In this document: positions 43,243 through 52,203 of the stretch, in pieces
How the letters are laid out: each line of letters opens with the position of its first letter
Position numbering within the stretch: the stretch's first letter is position 1
NCBI GenBank assembly: GCA_944323925.1
Contig: CALUUI010000003.1
Span: 62,001-126,000, forward strand
Origin: Candidatus Gastranaerophilales bacterium
GTDB lineage: Bacteria > Cyanobacteriota > Vampirovibrionia > Gastranaerophilales > Gastranaerophilaceae
Reading direction: 5' to 3'
Length of the DNA: 64,000 nucleotides
Notes under the pieces: model-generated
The model's database searches: none
What the model was told of the DNA's origin: nothing
What the model saw: only the letters and a program-made list of their open reading frames with translations
Position numbers and translations under genes: made by a program

Positions 43243-43782
43243 ATGTCAAGAATAGGAAAGAAACCTATTGAAATCCCATCAGGTGTTGAAGTTAAGATTG
43301 AAGGTCAAACAGTTACTGCTAAAGGTTCTTTAGGAACTGAAGTTGTTAATGTTCGTTCTGAAATCTCTGTTAAAATTGAAGATAACCATGTAATTTTAAC
43401 AAGAAATGTTGATACTCGTGAAGCGGATGCTTTATATGGGTTATCAAGAACTTTAGTTGCTAACGCTATTCAAGGTGTAAGCAAAGGGTTTGAAAAGAAA
43501 CTTGAAATCGTCGGTGTTGGTTACCGTGCAGCTATGGAAGGTTCTAAACTTAACATGCAGCTTGGTTATTCTCATCCGGTTATTATCGAACCGCCTGCAG
43601 GAATTACTATTTCTGTTGAACAAAACACTAAAGTTACTGTTAAAGGTAGCAACAAACAATCTGTTGGTGATGTTGCAGCTTTCATAAGAAGTAAACGTCC
43701 TCCTGAAGTTTATAAAGGTAAGGGTATTAAATATGAAGGCGAATACATCAGACGTAAAGCTGGTAAAGCTGGTAAAAAATAG
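43243..43782 (+). CDS. rplF: Ribosomal protein L6
   Basis: 179 aa from ATG 43243 (AAGGAG upstream; MSRIGKKPIEIPSGVEVKI); the open frame extends further but without family support. Two L6 repeats, KGFEKKLEIVGVGYRA and RSKRPPEVYKGKGIKYEGE near the end. Valine is almost always GTT. Confidence 0.97.
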   Translation: MSRIGKKPIEIPSGVEVKIEGQTVTAKGSLGTEVVNVRSEISVKIEDNHVILTRNVDTREADALYGLSRTLVANAIQGVSKGFEKKLEIVGVGYRAAMEGSKLNMQLGYSHPVIIEPPAGITISVEQNTKVTVKGSNKQSVGDVAAFIRSKRPPEVYKGKGIKYEGEYIRRKAGKAGKK

Positions 43783-43895
43783 GTAGCAGAAAGTTAGGAC
43801 AAACTTAGTTTGTTTTAATTTAGTATGTAAGAAAATGCCCATATAAACCCTTGAGGTTCTGCTAATCAAGAAGGTTTGGGTGAAAGGATTAAAAA

Positions 43896-44264
43896 ATGAT
43901 TAAATCTGAAAACAGAAAAGCAAAAGTACAAAAGAGACACAAATCTCTTCGTGTTAAATTGTCAGGAACTGGTGAATTCCCACGTTTGGCAGTTTACAGA
44001 AGTACCAAACACATTTATGCTCAATTAATTGACGATGAAAAAGGTGTTACTTTAGCATCTGCATCTTCTGTAGATAAAGATCTTAAAGAAAAACTTTCTC
44101 ACGGTGGTAATATTGATGCGGCTAAGGCTGTTGGTGAAGCTATTGCTAAAAAAGCTAAGGCTGCAGGTATTGAATGTGTTGTATTTGATAGAGGCGGATT
44201 CCTTTATCACGGTAGAATTGCTGCTCTTGCAGATGCTGCTCGTGAAGCTGGTTTGATGTTCTAA
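43896..44264 (+). CDS. rplR: Ribosomal protein L18
   Basis: 122 aa. [21 protein letters not shown] split across the basic 5S-binding N-terminus and [20 protein letters not shown] end are diagnostic. 113-nt spacer after rplF. Followed by a terminator; the usual next genes rpsE, rpmD, rplO and secY are not in the window. Confidence 0.97.
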   Translation: MIKSENRKAKVQKRHKSLRVKLSGTGEFPRLAVYRSTKHIYAQLIDDEKGVTLASASSVDKDLKEKLSHGGNIDAAKAVGEAIAKKAKAAGIECVVFDRGGFLYHGRIAALADAAREAGLMF

Positions 44265-44282
44265 TCTTATACATAGGATTTT

Positions 44283-44321
44283 AAGGCGGACTAAAATATA
44301 GTATTTTAGTCCGCCTTTTTT
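44283..44321 (+). terminator. Intrinsic terminator ending the ribosomal cluster
   Basis: A 16-bp perfect stem (44283-44298 with 44302-44317), 3-nt loop TAG, followed by T's. Confidence 0.93.
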
Positions 44322-44323
44322 AT

Positions 44324-44351
44324 TTGCACTATTTGCCTATTTAGCTATAAT
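44324..44351 (+). promoter_or_regulatory. Promoter of the GT8-FkbM gene
   Basis: TTGCAC (44324-44329), 16 nt, TATAAT (44346-44351); ATG at 44375 with GGAG at 44365-44368. Confidence 0.65.
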
Positions 44352-44374
44352 TAAGTTATGTATTGGAGTGCTTT

Positions 44375-45973
44375 ATGATTCCTATTATTTTTATTACTGA
44401 TGAAAATTATGCTATGCCTACTGCTGTTGCGATTACTTCTTTATTAAAAAATAAAAATAAAGATACTCAGTATGATATTAATGTTTTGGGGGTTGGACTT
44501 TCTAAAGATAGTGTTTTAAATCTAAATAAAGCTGGTAAAGGATTTGTAAAAATTTTAGAACAATCGGATTGTTTTAGTGTGTATCTTGCATCTCATGAAT
44601 ATGTTTCTCCGGCAGCTCTTTTTAAATTTAAGATTCCCGAAATATTTTCTCAGTTTGATAAAGTAATTTATTTGGACTCTGATATTATTGTTCAAGATGA
44701 TTTGACTGAGTTTTATAATATCAATCTAGGTGATAAATATGCAGGTGTTATTAAAGATTTTTACTCACATATACTAGAATTTGATTATTTAAGAGTTAAG
44801 AGAGAGTTTTATTTTAATAGTGGGGTTATGCTTTTAAATATTAAGAAATTAATTGAGGATAATATTTCTGAAAAATTAATTTTAGAAAAATCTTCAAGTT
44901 CTTGTTTAAAGTATATGGATCAGGATGTTTTTAATATTGTATTTAATCATAATGTAGAATTGTTATCATTTAAATTTAATTATATGCTGCGCTCTAATAG
45001 TGATAAAAAATTTTTTTCAAAAGTTTATGATGAAAACTTGCCTGTTAATCCTGTTATATTACATTGTACACCTGTTAAACCGTGGTTAGATAATGAACCT
45101 ATTTATCATAAGATTTGGTATAAATATTATAAATTATCACCTTATAAAAATATTGAATTGCCTTTTAAAAAATCAAAATTTATAAAATTTAGACAAAAAA
45201 TAGTAAATTCTGTTTTTGATTTTTTGGGGTATAAATTAATTAAAAAGATTTCTGCGGTGTGTGAATATAAAGCACTTTCATCGAAAACCGGATTGAAAAT
45301 AGATGATAATAGCGTAAGTCTTTTAAAGAACGGAATTAGAATAAAATATGAAACGGATGAAGAACTAAAATCTATTTATGAAGTTTTAGGGTTAGAAAAA
45401 TATGGTGTAAGTTTAGTTGGAGATTCTTGGCAAGTTCTTGATATTGGTGCAGGAATTGGTGATTCTCCTCTTTATTTTGCATCTAAAGTTAATGTAGAAA
45501 AGGTTTATGCTTTTGAGCCTGTAAGAAAAAATTTTGATAATTTAGTTAATAATCTTAAGTTGAACTCTAAATACAAGGAAAAGATTGAAGAATATAATTA
45601 TGGGCTTGGGCGGTATAATAAAAAAGTTAAAGTAAGTTATTTGCCGCAGCAAATGCTTCAATTAAGCTCTTGTTATAATGAATATTATAATTCTTCTCAA
45701 GAGCTTGAATTAGAAATAAAGAAGGTTTCAGAGGTTTTAGAAAAAATAAGACCGGATGTCCCTGTTTTGTGCAAAATTTCTTGTAATGGTTCTGAACTTG
45801 AAATAATTGATGATTTAGTTTCAACTGGAAAGATTGATTTAGTAAAAATGTTTATTATTGAAAGTAAATGTTTTACATTAAATTTAGTAATAAAACTATT
45901 AAATAGCAAAGGTTTTTATGTCATTTATAATAAGATTGGTAATGATTCAGGAATGTTAGTTGCTACAAAATAA
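44375..45973 (+). CDS. Bifunctional GT8 glycosyltransferase - FkbM methyltransferase-like protein
   Basis: 532 aa from ATG 44375. Residues 1-260 are a GT8 (LgtC/glycogenin-like) enzyme: IIFITDENYAMPTAVAI, metal motif YLDSD (99-103), FNSGVMLLN (148-156), DQDVFN and HCTPVKPW (231-238). Residues about 350-530 resemble the FkbM SAM-methyltransferase fold: VLDIGAGIGDS (355-365), AFEP (380-383). The usual FkbM motif K-(I/V)-D-x-E-G is replaced by KISCNGSE, losing the acidic pair, so methylation is doubtful. Likely modifies a surface glycan. Very T-rich codons compared with the ribosomal genes before it. No other glycan gene adjoins. Confidence 0.75.
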   Translation: MIPIIFITDENYAMPTAVAITSLLKNKNKDTQYDINVLGVGLSKDSVLNLNKAGKGFVKILEQSDCFSVYLASHEYVSPAALFKFKIPEIFSQFDKVIYLDSDIIVQDDLTEFYNINLGDKYAGVIKDFYSHILEFDYLRVKREFYFNSGVMLLNIKKLIEDNISEKLILEKSSSSCLKYMDQDVFNIVFNHNVELLSFKFNYMLRSNSDKKFFSKVYDENLPVNPVILHCTPVKPWLDNEPIYHKIWYKYYKLSPYKNIELPFKKSKFIKFRQKIVNSVFDFLGYKLIKKISAVCEYKALSSKTGLKIDDNSVSLLKNGIRIKYETDEELKSIYEVLGLEKYGVSLVGDSWQVLDIGAGIGDSPLYFASKVNVEKVYAFEPVRKNFDNLVNNLKLNSKYKEKIEEYNYGLGRYNKKVKVSYLPQQMLQLSSCYNEYYNSSQELELEIKKVSEVLEKIRPDVPVLCKISCNGSELEIIDDLVSTGKIDLVKMFIIESKCFTLNLVIKLLNSKGFYVIYNKIGNDSGMLVATK

Positions 45974-45976
45974 TTC

Positions 45977-46005
45977 TTGTTAAATATTGGTATGTAATAT
46001 ATAAT
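45977..46005 (+). promoter_or_regulatory. Promoter of the acidic anchored protein
   Basis: TTGTTA (45977-45982), 17 nt, TATAAT (46000-46005); GGGAG and ATG follow at 46010-46031. Confidence 0.7.
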
Positions 46006-46028
46006 GACAGGGAGAAAGAGAGGAAATA

Positions 46029-46946
46029 ATGAAAAAGAGATATATATTAACTTTTTTAATACCAATAATTTTGGCAGCTATAATTGCTTTAATACTAACT
46101 CCTTCTGCCAAAGATTCTTGTGTTAAAAATCTAACAAAGTTTAATAATTTACCTTATGTTTATTATACAGTACAAATAAATACTCCTGAAGGAGAGCAGC
46201 AAATCCAGCAATATAAGGCAGGTGACGTATATTTAGCAAAATATTATATAGGAAAAGAACCTTTAATGATTATTGATAAAAAAGGAAGTTTAAGGTTTGG
46301 TGTTAATTCATTAGCTGTAAGTTCTTCTGTTGAAGATTCTAAAGCCGCAAACAGTGTATTTTGGTTAGATAAATTGTCAGTTGACGATATTGATAAGAAT
46401 TCAATTAAGCGAGTTTCAGAAAGCAATGAGAATAAATTTTCAGCAAAATTAAATAATGGTACGGATATAGAATTAATTTTTGATAAAGCAGGTATGGTCA
46501 GTAAAATAGTATATAAGAATATATCATATCTTCTTCAGTTGTATCCGCTAAATTCAGTGCAAAAAGAATCAATAGGTGATGTTGAGGTTATTATTTCAAA
46601 TTATAATGTTGACGGGCAAGTAGACCCTTCATATAAATTGCCTGATGAAAAACAAGCTATTTCTTATGAAGAATTTTTACAAGCGTTGCAAGATGATAAT
46701 ATAGAAGAAGGGTTAGAAGAAGATTTTTCTCAACTAAAGAGTGCTTTGGGTATTGGAGAAGAATTTATAGATAATGAAGAAGATGAATATGATGAAGAAG
46801 AAAATGTTTCTAACGAAGAAGAACAAAGTTTGGATATTCCAACTGAAGATTTTCAGAATAAACTAGATATCAGTGAAGACGAATTTAACTCACAAAGGGG
46901 TAATGGTGAGAAAGAGGTTCCTCCTGATTTTGAATTAATGGAGTAA
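46029..46946 (+). CDS. Membrane-anchored protein with acidic tail, unknown function
   Basis: 305 aa. N-terminal anchor or uncleaved signal (YILTFLIPIILAAIIALIL, 5-23), then a beta-rich domain to about 190 (YYTVQINTPEGEQQIQQYKA; KLNNGTDIELIFDKAGMVSK), somewhat reminiscent of LolA-like lipoprotein-carrier folds, though no motif proves it. The last 100 residues are extremely acidic (IDNEEDEYDEEENVSNEEEQ), probably disordered and perhaps cation-binding. Own promoter and an imperfect terminator (46969-47003), so monocistronic. Confidence 0.6.
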   Translation: MKKRYILTFLIPIILAAIIALILTPSAKDSCVKNLTKFNNLPYVYYTVQINTPEGEQQIQQYKAGDVYLAKYYIGKEPLMIIDKKGSLRFGVNSLAVSSSVEDSKAANSVFWLDKLSVDDIDKNSIKRVSESNENKFSAKLNNGTDIELIFDKAGMVSKIVYKNISYLLQLYPLNSVQKESIGDVEVIISNYNVDGQVDPSYKLPDEKQAISYEEFLQALQDDNIEEGLEEDFSQLKSALGIGEEFIDNEEDEYDEEENVSNEEEQSLDIPTEDFQNKLDISEDEFNSQRGNGEKEVPPDFELME

Positions 46947-46968
46947 ATTTATTATATCAATTAAGTTT

Positions 46969-47003
46969 AAAGCGTCTGGAGAAAATCTCTTAGGCGCTTT
47001 TTC
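46969..47003 (+). terminator. Imperfect intrinsic terminator
   Basis: AAAGCG...CGCTTTTT outer stem with G-U and unpaired bases toward the loop, followed by T5. Confidence 0.55.
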
Positions 47004-47017
47004 TGATATCAAATTCG

Positions 47018-47046
47018 TTGAATAAAAGTTTTGTCTGTCATATACT
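47018..47046 (+). promoter_or_regulatory. Promoter of the sugar kinase-birA-oad operon
   Basis: TTGAAT (47018-47023), 17 nt, TATACT (47041-47046); ATG at 47083 preceded by TTGGAGGTAAT. Confidence 0.65.
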
Positions 47047-47082
47047 AAAGTTAGCAAAAGTAAAAGGGGCTTTGGAGGTAAT

Positions 47083-48132
47083 ATGCCAGATATAGATGTT
47101 GTAACAATTGGAAGTGCAACTATGGACGTATTTGTAGAGTGCGATGATGCAAATATTGTGTCTGTATGTTCAAAGAAGAAAAATTCAGATTTTATGAGCT
47201 ATCCATATGGCGCAAAGATTGATATGACAAATTTTTCAACTAATATAGGCGGTGGTGGATTAAATACTGCAATGAACTTTGCTAATTTAGGACTTAAAAC
47301 ATCTGCTATATTTAAAGTTGGAGATGATATATATTCTGACGGTATATTTGAGGCTCTGAATAAGACAAAAGTGAATCTTGAAGGTGTTATACAGGATAGC
47401 AGTGTTTCTACAGGGTTTTCAATTATATTAGTAAGTTTCCAAGGCGATAGAACTGTTTTGGCACATAGAGGTGCGAATGCCTCAATTAATATTAATGATA
47501 TAAACTTTGATTTGATAAAAGCTGCAAAACTGTTGTATATCGCACCATTAAACGGGGCGTCAAATGAAGTTCTTGATCCGTTGGTAAAATTTGCACACGA
47601 GCATAATGTAAAGGTTTGCTTTAATGCAGGTACAACAAGTTTAAAGAAAGGGTTTGACGGAATAAAAAAACTGCTTTCGGTTGCGAATGTTGTTGTAATG
47701 AATAAAGAAGAAGCATCAATGTGCAGCGGGATAGTCGTTAGACCGGATACGAAGACAGAGAAGTTTTCGCAAGAGCTTATCCACCCTGATGTAAAGTTAA
47801 TGTTAGAAAAATTAAAGGTCCAAGAGTATCAAGTAATAGTAATTACAGATGGCTCTAAAGGTGCTTATGCTTATGACGGTATGAAATATTATTATTGCCC
47901 GACGTTTGATTCTCCTGTTGTCTCAACATTGGGAGCTGGGGATGCCTTTGCATCTACTTTTTGTGCGGCACTAAGTAGAACCAAGTTAGATATAGGAAGA
48001 GCTTTAATGTATGGTTCTGTTAATTCAGCCTCTGTTGTTTCCGTATTTGGTGCAACAGAAGGATTTTTGACTTTTGAACAAATTGAGAAAAAATTATCAG
48101 ATAATCCTAAATATACATATTTAACGGTTTAA
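47083..48132 (+). CDS. PfkB-family carbohydrate/nucleoside kinase
   Basis: 349 aa. Ribokinase fold: IGSATMDVFVE start, GGGGLNTAMNFANLGLKTS (PfkB signature 1 region) and the anion-hole signature VSTLGAGDAFASTFCAAL with catalytic Asp. A 20-residue insertion follows the first strand (VCSKKKNSDFMSYPYGAKID). The substrate (ribose, fructose, adenosine or other) cannot be told from sequence. It precedes birA by five bases, so it shares a transcript with the biotin/oad genes; no metabolic link is obvious. Confidence 0.8.
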   Translation: MPDIDVVTIGSATMDVFVECDDANIVSVCSKKKNSDFMSYPYGAKIDMTNFSTNIGGGGLNTAMNFANLGLKTSAIFKVGDDIYSDGIFEALNKTKVNLEGVIQDSSVSTGFSIILVSFQGDRTVLAHRGANASININDINFDLIKAAKLLYIAPLNGASNEVLDPLVKFAHEHNVKVCFNAGTTSLKKGFDGIKKLLSVANVVVMNKEEASMCSGIVVRPDTKTEKFSQELIHPDVKLMLEKLKVQEYQVIVITDGSKGAYAYDGMKYYYCPTFDSPVVSTLGAGDAFASTFCAALSRTKLDIGRALMYGSVNSASVVSVFGATEGFLTFEQIEKKLSDNPKYTYLTV

Positions 48133-48137
48133 ACTTT

Positions 48138-48866
48138 ATGGATATAAACAAAATTTATCTTGAAGAAATTGATTCTACAAATTTATATGTAAAACAGCAT
48201 ATAAATGAAATTCCTGACCGTAGTATAGTATATACTTATAATCAAACATCAGGTAGAGGTAGACTTCAACGTTCTTGGAAATTTGTTGGGCAAGATAATA
48301 TTTATATGACATTTGTCTTAAAGCCATCAAATAGGTTGGAAAAATGTCATGCTAATTTAACTCAGTATTTATCGGTTGTTTTGGCTAGTGTTCTTGAAAA
48401 AGATTATGGATTGTCTCCGCAAATAAAGTGGCCAAATGATGTACTTTTAAATGGGAAAAAAGTTTCGGGAATTTTATCAGAAAGTGTTATAAGAGGAAGT
48501 GAACTTTTTGGTATTGCTCTTGGTATAGGAATTAATTTAAATTGCAAAAAAGATGTGTTTTTAGATGTAGAAAAACCAGCTACTTCACTGAATTTGGAGC
48601 TTGATAAAGATATTGATAAAGAAAAATTTTTTGAAAAACTTTATTCAAACTTTTTTTTGTATTATGATAAATTCTTGAGAGCAGGTTTTTCTTCAATTCG
48701 TGAAGAATATTTATCAAAAGCCTCTTTCTTAAACAAAGTTATCAAAGTCTCCGGCTTTGACAGTGTAGAAGAAGGGTTAGCGCAAGACGTAACTGATGAA
48801 GGAGCACTGGTTTTGAAAACAAATGATAATAACGTTATCACACTATGGATAGGAGATATATTATGA
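48138..48866 (+). CDS. birA: Biotin-[carboxylase carrier] protein ligase BirA, without DNA-binding domain
   Basis: 242 aa. Catalytic core only: SGRGRLQRSWKF (biotinyl-AMP loop GRGR), IYMTFVLKP, QIKWPNDVLLNGKKVSGIL and GIGINLNC, then a small C-terminal SH3-like domain. Lacks the winged helix, so it is a ligase and not a repressor. It overlaps oadG by 4 bases (ATGA), placing the ligase right beside its likely substrate OadA. Confidence 0.93.
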   Translation: MDINKIYLEEIDSTNLYVKQHINEIPDRSIVYTYNQTSGRGRLQRSWKFVGQDNIYMTFVLKPSNRLEKCHANLTQYLSVVLASVLEKDYGLSPQIKWPNDVLLNGKKVSGILSESVIRGSELFGIALGIGINLNCKKDVFLDVEKPATSLNLELDKDIDKEKFFEKLYSNFFLYYDKFLRAGFSSIREEYLSKASFLNKVIKVSGFDSVEEGLAQDVTDEGALVLKTNDNNVITLWIGDIL

Positions 48867-49126
48867 GTGGACTATTAAGCAAATTAGCTGAGATGTTTAT
48901 GGCAAACATTGCAGATGCTTTAAACCTTATGGTTATTGGTATGGGAACGGTTCTTTTGTTCCTTTGTATTATGATTTGTGTAATGTTTTTTATGTCAAAA
49001 ATTGTTCTTTATTTGAACAAAATTTTTCCGGAAGCAATTCCAGAAGTTGTTAAGAAACCTGCAAATAAGATCTCAGATGATGCTGATGTTGCTATTGCAG
49101 TATTATCGGCGATGTTAAAGAAATAG
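48863..49126 (+). CDS. oadG: Oxaloacetate decarboxylase gamma-like subunit
   Basis: 87 aa from ATG 48863, with AGGAG eight bases upstream and an ATGA overlap with birA; an ATG at 48845 is less likely. One membrane helix (MVIGMGTVLLFLCIMICVMFFM), then a short charged tail, as in OadG/MmdD small subunits that anchor the alpha subunit and join it to beta. Short proteins of this kind diverge much; context supports the call. Confidence 0.75.
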   Translation: MSGLLSKLAEMFMANIADALNLMVIGMGTVLLFLCIMICVMFFMSKIVLYLNKIFPEAIPEVVKKPANKISDDADVAIAVLSAMLKK

Positions 49127-49152
49127 TTAGTACTAAAAGAGAGGATATAATA

Positions 49153-50943
49153 ATGACAAAACAAATTAAAGTTATGGACACATCTTTCCGTGACGGTTTC
49201 CAGTCAGTATACGGAGCAAGAGTGTTTGTTGATGATTTTTTACCGGCATTAAAATCTGCAGTAGAAGCTGGTATCAGACATTTTGAGGTTGCTGGTGGTG
49301 CTAGATTCCAATCACCAATTTTCTACTGTAATGAAAATGCTTTTGAAACAATGGATAAAATCAGAGCAGCAGTTGGTCCTGATATTAACCTTCAATCTTT
49401 AGCAAGAGGAGTTAACGTTGTAGGGCTTGATTCTCAACCTAGAGATATGATTAATTTACACGCTAAGATGTTTAAAAAACACGGTGTAACTACTATTAGA
49501 AACTTTGATGCTTTAAATGATGTGAACAATCTTATCTACTCTGGTCAATGTATAGTTGATAACGGTTTGAATCATGAAGTTACTATCACAATGATGGAAT
49601 TACCTATTGGATGTACAGGTGCTCACGATGTTGCTTTTTATGAAAGAGTTTTACGCTCAATATTAGATGCTGGTATTCCTTTCACTTCATTAGCATTTAA
49701 GGATGCATCTGGAACTTCTTCTCCGAGAAAAGTTTATGAAACAGTAAAACGTACAAGAGAAATCTTAGGCTCAGATGCTCACATCAGATTCCATTCTCAC
49801 GAAACTGCAGGTACTGGTCTTGCTGCATATTTAGCAGCATTAGATGGTGGTGCTGACGGTATTGACTTGGCTATGAAACCGGTTTCTGGCGGTACTGCTC
49901 AACCTGATATTGTTTCTATGTGGAATGCTCTTAAGGGTACTGAATATGATTTAGGTATCGATATTAAGAAAATCTTGGAAACTGAAGAAATATTCAAGGA
50001 ATGTATGAAAGATTACTTTATGCCTCCTGAAGCGTTAGCTGTTAATCCAATGATTATCCAATCACCATTACCAGGTGGTGCATTAACTGCTAATACTCAA
50101 ATGTTAAGAGATAACGGTATAATGGATAAATATCCAGAAATCGTAGCAGCAATGGAAGAAGTTGTTGAAAAAGGCGGTTTCGGTACTTCTGTAACTCCTG
50201 TTTCTCAATTCTACTTCCAACAAGCATTTAATAATGTTATGTTTGGTTCTTGGAAGAAAATTGCAGAAGGTTATGGAAAGATGGTTCTAGGTTACTTCGG
50301 TAAAACTCCTTGTGAACCTGATGCTGAGGTCGTTAGAATAGCTTCTGAACAATTGAATATGCAACCAACTACTGAAAAAGTTGTTGATATCAATGACAGA
50401 GATCCGAACAAAGGTATTGAAGCAGCTAAGAAAATGCTTGCTGATGCAGGTTTGGAACAAACTGAAGAAAATATCTTTATTGCAGGTGCTTGTAAAGAAA
50501 AAGGTATTATGTTCTTACAAGGAAAAGGACAAATCGGTGTTCGTAAGAATTGTCCACAAACTGAATGTGCGCCTGTTTCTAAATCAGGTTCTGAATATAC
50601 AGTTGCCGTTAACGGTAAAAAATACGCTATTAAACTTGAAGGCGACGGAAAAGCTATGGTTAATGGAAAAGAATATACTGTTAATGTTAAAGAAGGTATT
50701 GATGCAGCTCCATCATCAGGAAGTGGAGAAGGCACTCCTGTTAATGCAGCATTACCGGGTGTTATCCTAAGAACATGTGTTTCTGAAGGTGATGAAATTG
50801 CTGAAGGCGATGTAATTCTTGTTTTAGAAGCAATGAAGATGGAAACAGAAGTAAAATCACCTGTTGCAGGTGTTGTTAAATCTATCGAAGTAGCTCAAGG
50901 TGATAAAGTTATTACCGGTCAAACTTTGGCTACCATCGGTTAA
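49153..50943 (+). CDS. oadA: Oxaloacetate decarboxylase alpha subunit / biotin carboxyltransferase
   Basis: 596 aa. N-terminal HMGL-like TIM barrel (MDTSFRDGFQSV, AFKDASGTSSPRKVYE, RFHSHETAGTGLAAYLAALD, MKPVSGGTAQPD), a conserved carboxylase domain, a Gly/Ser linker and a C-terminal biotinyl domain with VLEAMKMETEVKSPV, whose central Lys carries biotin. The usual catalytic D-x-T-x-R-D start is D-T-S-F-R-D. Transfers CO2 from a 2-oxo acid to biotin; oxaloacetate is the likeliest substrate, but a pyruvate-carboxylase B-like role cannot be excluded. T-ending codons, probably well expressed. Confidence 0.9.
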   Translation: MTKQIKVMDTSFRDGFQSVYGARVFVDDFLPALKSAVEAGIRHFEVAGGARFQSPIFYCNENAFETMDKIRAAVGPDINLQSLARGVNVVGLDSQPRDMINLHAKMFKKHGVTTIRNFDALNDVNNLIYSGQCIVDNGLNHEVTITMMELPIGCTGAHDVAFYERVLRSILDAGIPFTSLAFKDASGTSSPRKVYETVKRTREILGSDAHIRFHSHETAGTGLAAYLAALDGGADGIDLAMKPVSGGTAQPDIVSMWNALKGTEYDLGIDIKKILETEEIFKECMKDYFMPPEALAVNPMIIQSPLPGGALTANTQMLRDNGIMDKYPEIVAAMEEVVEKGGFGTSVTPVSQFYFQQAFNNVMFGSWKKIAEGYGKMVLGYFGKTPCEPDAEVVRIASEQLNMQPTTEKVVDINDRDPNKGIEAAKKMLADAGLEQTEENIFIAGACKEKGIMFLQGKGQIGVRKNCPQTECAPVSKSGSEYTVAVNGKKYAIKLEGDGKAMVNGKEYTVNVKEGIDAAPSSGSGEGTPVNAALPGVILRTCVSEGDEIAEGDVILVLEAMKMETEVKSPVAGVVKSIEVAQGDKVITGQTLATIG

Positions 50944-50958
50944 TGGAAGGAGTAAGAA

Positions 50959-52134
50959 ATGAATTTGTTAGAAGGTTTTAAAAGTCTATGGAATTCAACC
51001 GGTATTGCAAACTTCGTTCTTGCACCGGATCCAAATATTACCTCCGCAGCAGAACAATTCATGCACCAATATGGTCAAGGAATTATGATATTGGTATGCT
51101 TGTTCTTGTTATGGTTAGGTATTAAAAAACAATTTGAACCGCTTTTGTTGGTTCCTATTGCATTCGGCGGTTTGTTATCAAATATCCCTGTTTGTGATAT
51201 AGCTGGACCGCACGGCTTCTTAGGTATCATATATGAAGCAGGTATTCACCAAGGACTATTCCCGTTAATCATCTTTATGGGTGTTGGTGCTATGACTGAC
51301 TTCGGTCCGTTAATAGCTAACCCTAAAACTGCATTATTGGGTGGTGCTGCTCAGTTTGGTATCTTTGGTGCCTTATTGTTAGCATTATGTATCTTTGGAT
51401 TTACTCTGCCTCAATCAGGTGCTATAGGTATCATTGGTGGTGCTGACGGTCCGACATCAATATTTGTTACAACTAAATTGGCTCCTGAATTATTAGGTGC
51501 AATCGCAGTTGCTGCTTATTCATATATGGCTTTGGTTCCGGTTATTCAACCGCCTATTATGAAGCTGTTAACTACTGATGAAGAAAAAAGAATTCAAATG
51601 AGACAGCTAAGAGAAGTTTCTAAACGTGAAAAAATTGTTTTCCCGTTAGTTGTTCTTCTTCTTTGCGTTATCCTTTTACCGGATGCTTGTCCGTTAGTTG
51701 GTGCTTTAACTTTCGGTAACCTTTGTAAAGAATGCGGTGTTGTTGAAAGACTTTCTGATACTATGCAGAATGCTTTAATTAACATCGTTACTATTTTCTT
51801 AGGTTTATCTGTTGGTTCTAAGTTATCAGCTGAACAATTCTTGACTCTTCAAACTTTGTTTATATTGTTCCTAGGTATTATGGCATTCTCTCTTGCTACA
51901 GCAGGCGGTGTTATAATGGCTAAGATTATGAACTTGTTCTCAAAAGAGAAAATCAATCCGCTTATCGGTTCAGCAGGTGTTTCTGCTGTTCCTATGGCAG
52001 CACGTGTTTCTAACAAAGTCGGTTTGGAATACAACAATCAAAACTACTTATTGATGCACGCTATGGGACCTAACGTTGCCGGCGTTATCGGTTCTGCGGT
52101 TGCTGCAGGTGTATTGCTTGCTCTTTGTAAATAA
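50959..52134 (+). CDS. oadB: Na+-translocating decarboxylase beta subunit
   Basis: 391 aa, about nine to eleven membrane helices. Family marks: [54 protein letters not shown] and [18 protein letters not shown]. This subunit decarboxylates carboxybiotin and drives Na+ outward. Found in OadB, MmdB and GcdB; the alpha partner is OAD-type. GGAAGGAG upstream; ends on a terminator. Confidence 0.93.
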   Translation: MNLLEGFKSLWNSTGIANFVLAPDPNITSAAEQFMHQYGQGIMILVCLFLLWLGIKKQFEPLLLVPIAFGGLLSNIPVCDIAGPHGFLGIIYEAGIHQGLFPLIIFMGVGAMTDFGPLIANPKTALLGGAAQFGIFGALLLALCIFGFTLPQSGAIGIIGGADGPTSIFVTTKLAPELLGAIAVAAYSYMALVPVIQPPIMKLLTTDEEKRIQMRQLREVSKREKIVFPLVVLLLCVILLPDACPLVGALTFGNLCKECGVVERLSDTMQNALINIVTIFLGLSVGSKLSAEQFLTLQTLFILFLGIMAFSLATAGGVIMAKIMNLFSKEKINPLIGSAGVSAVPMAARVSNKVGLEYNNQNYLLMHAMGPNVAGVIGSAVAAGVLLALCK

Positions 52135-52155
52135 GCAAAGTGATATTATAAGTTT

Positions 52156-52187
52156 AAGACCGGAATATCTTATTCCGGTCTTTTTAT
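52156..52187 (+). terminator. Intrinsic terminator of the oad operon
   Basis: AAGACCGGAATA (52156-52167) pairs with TATTCCGGTCTT (52171-52182), loop TCT, T-run. Confidence 0.92.
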
Positions 52188-52203
52188 ATTTAGAAGTAAT
52201 ATA

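Noticed and set aside
44283-44375. Insertion of a mobile element replacing the end of the spc operon
   Set aside because: No transposase, terminal inverted repeats or target-site duplication are visible beside the GT8-FkbM gene.
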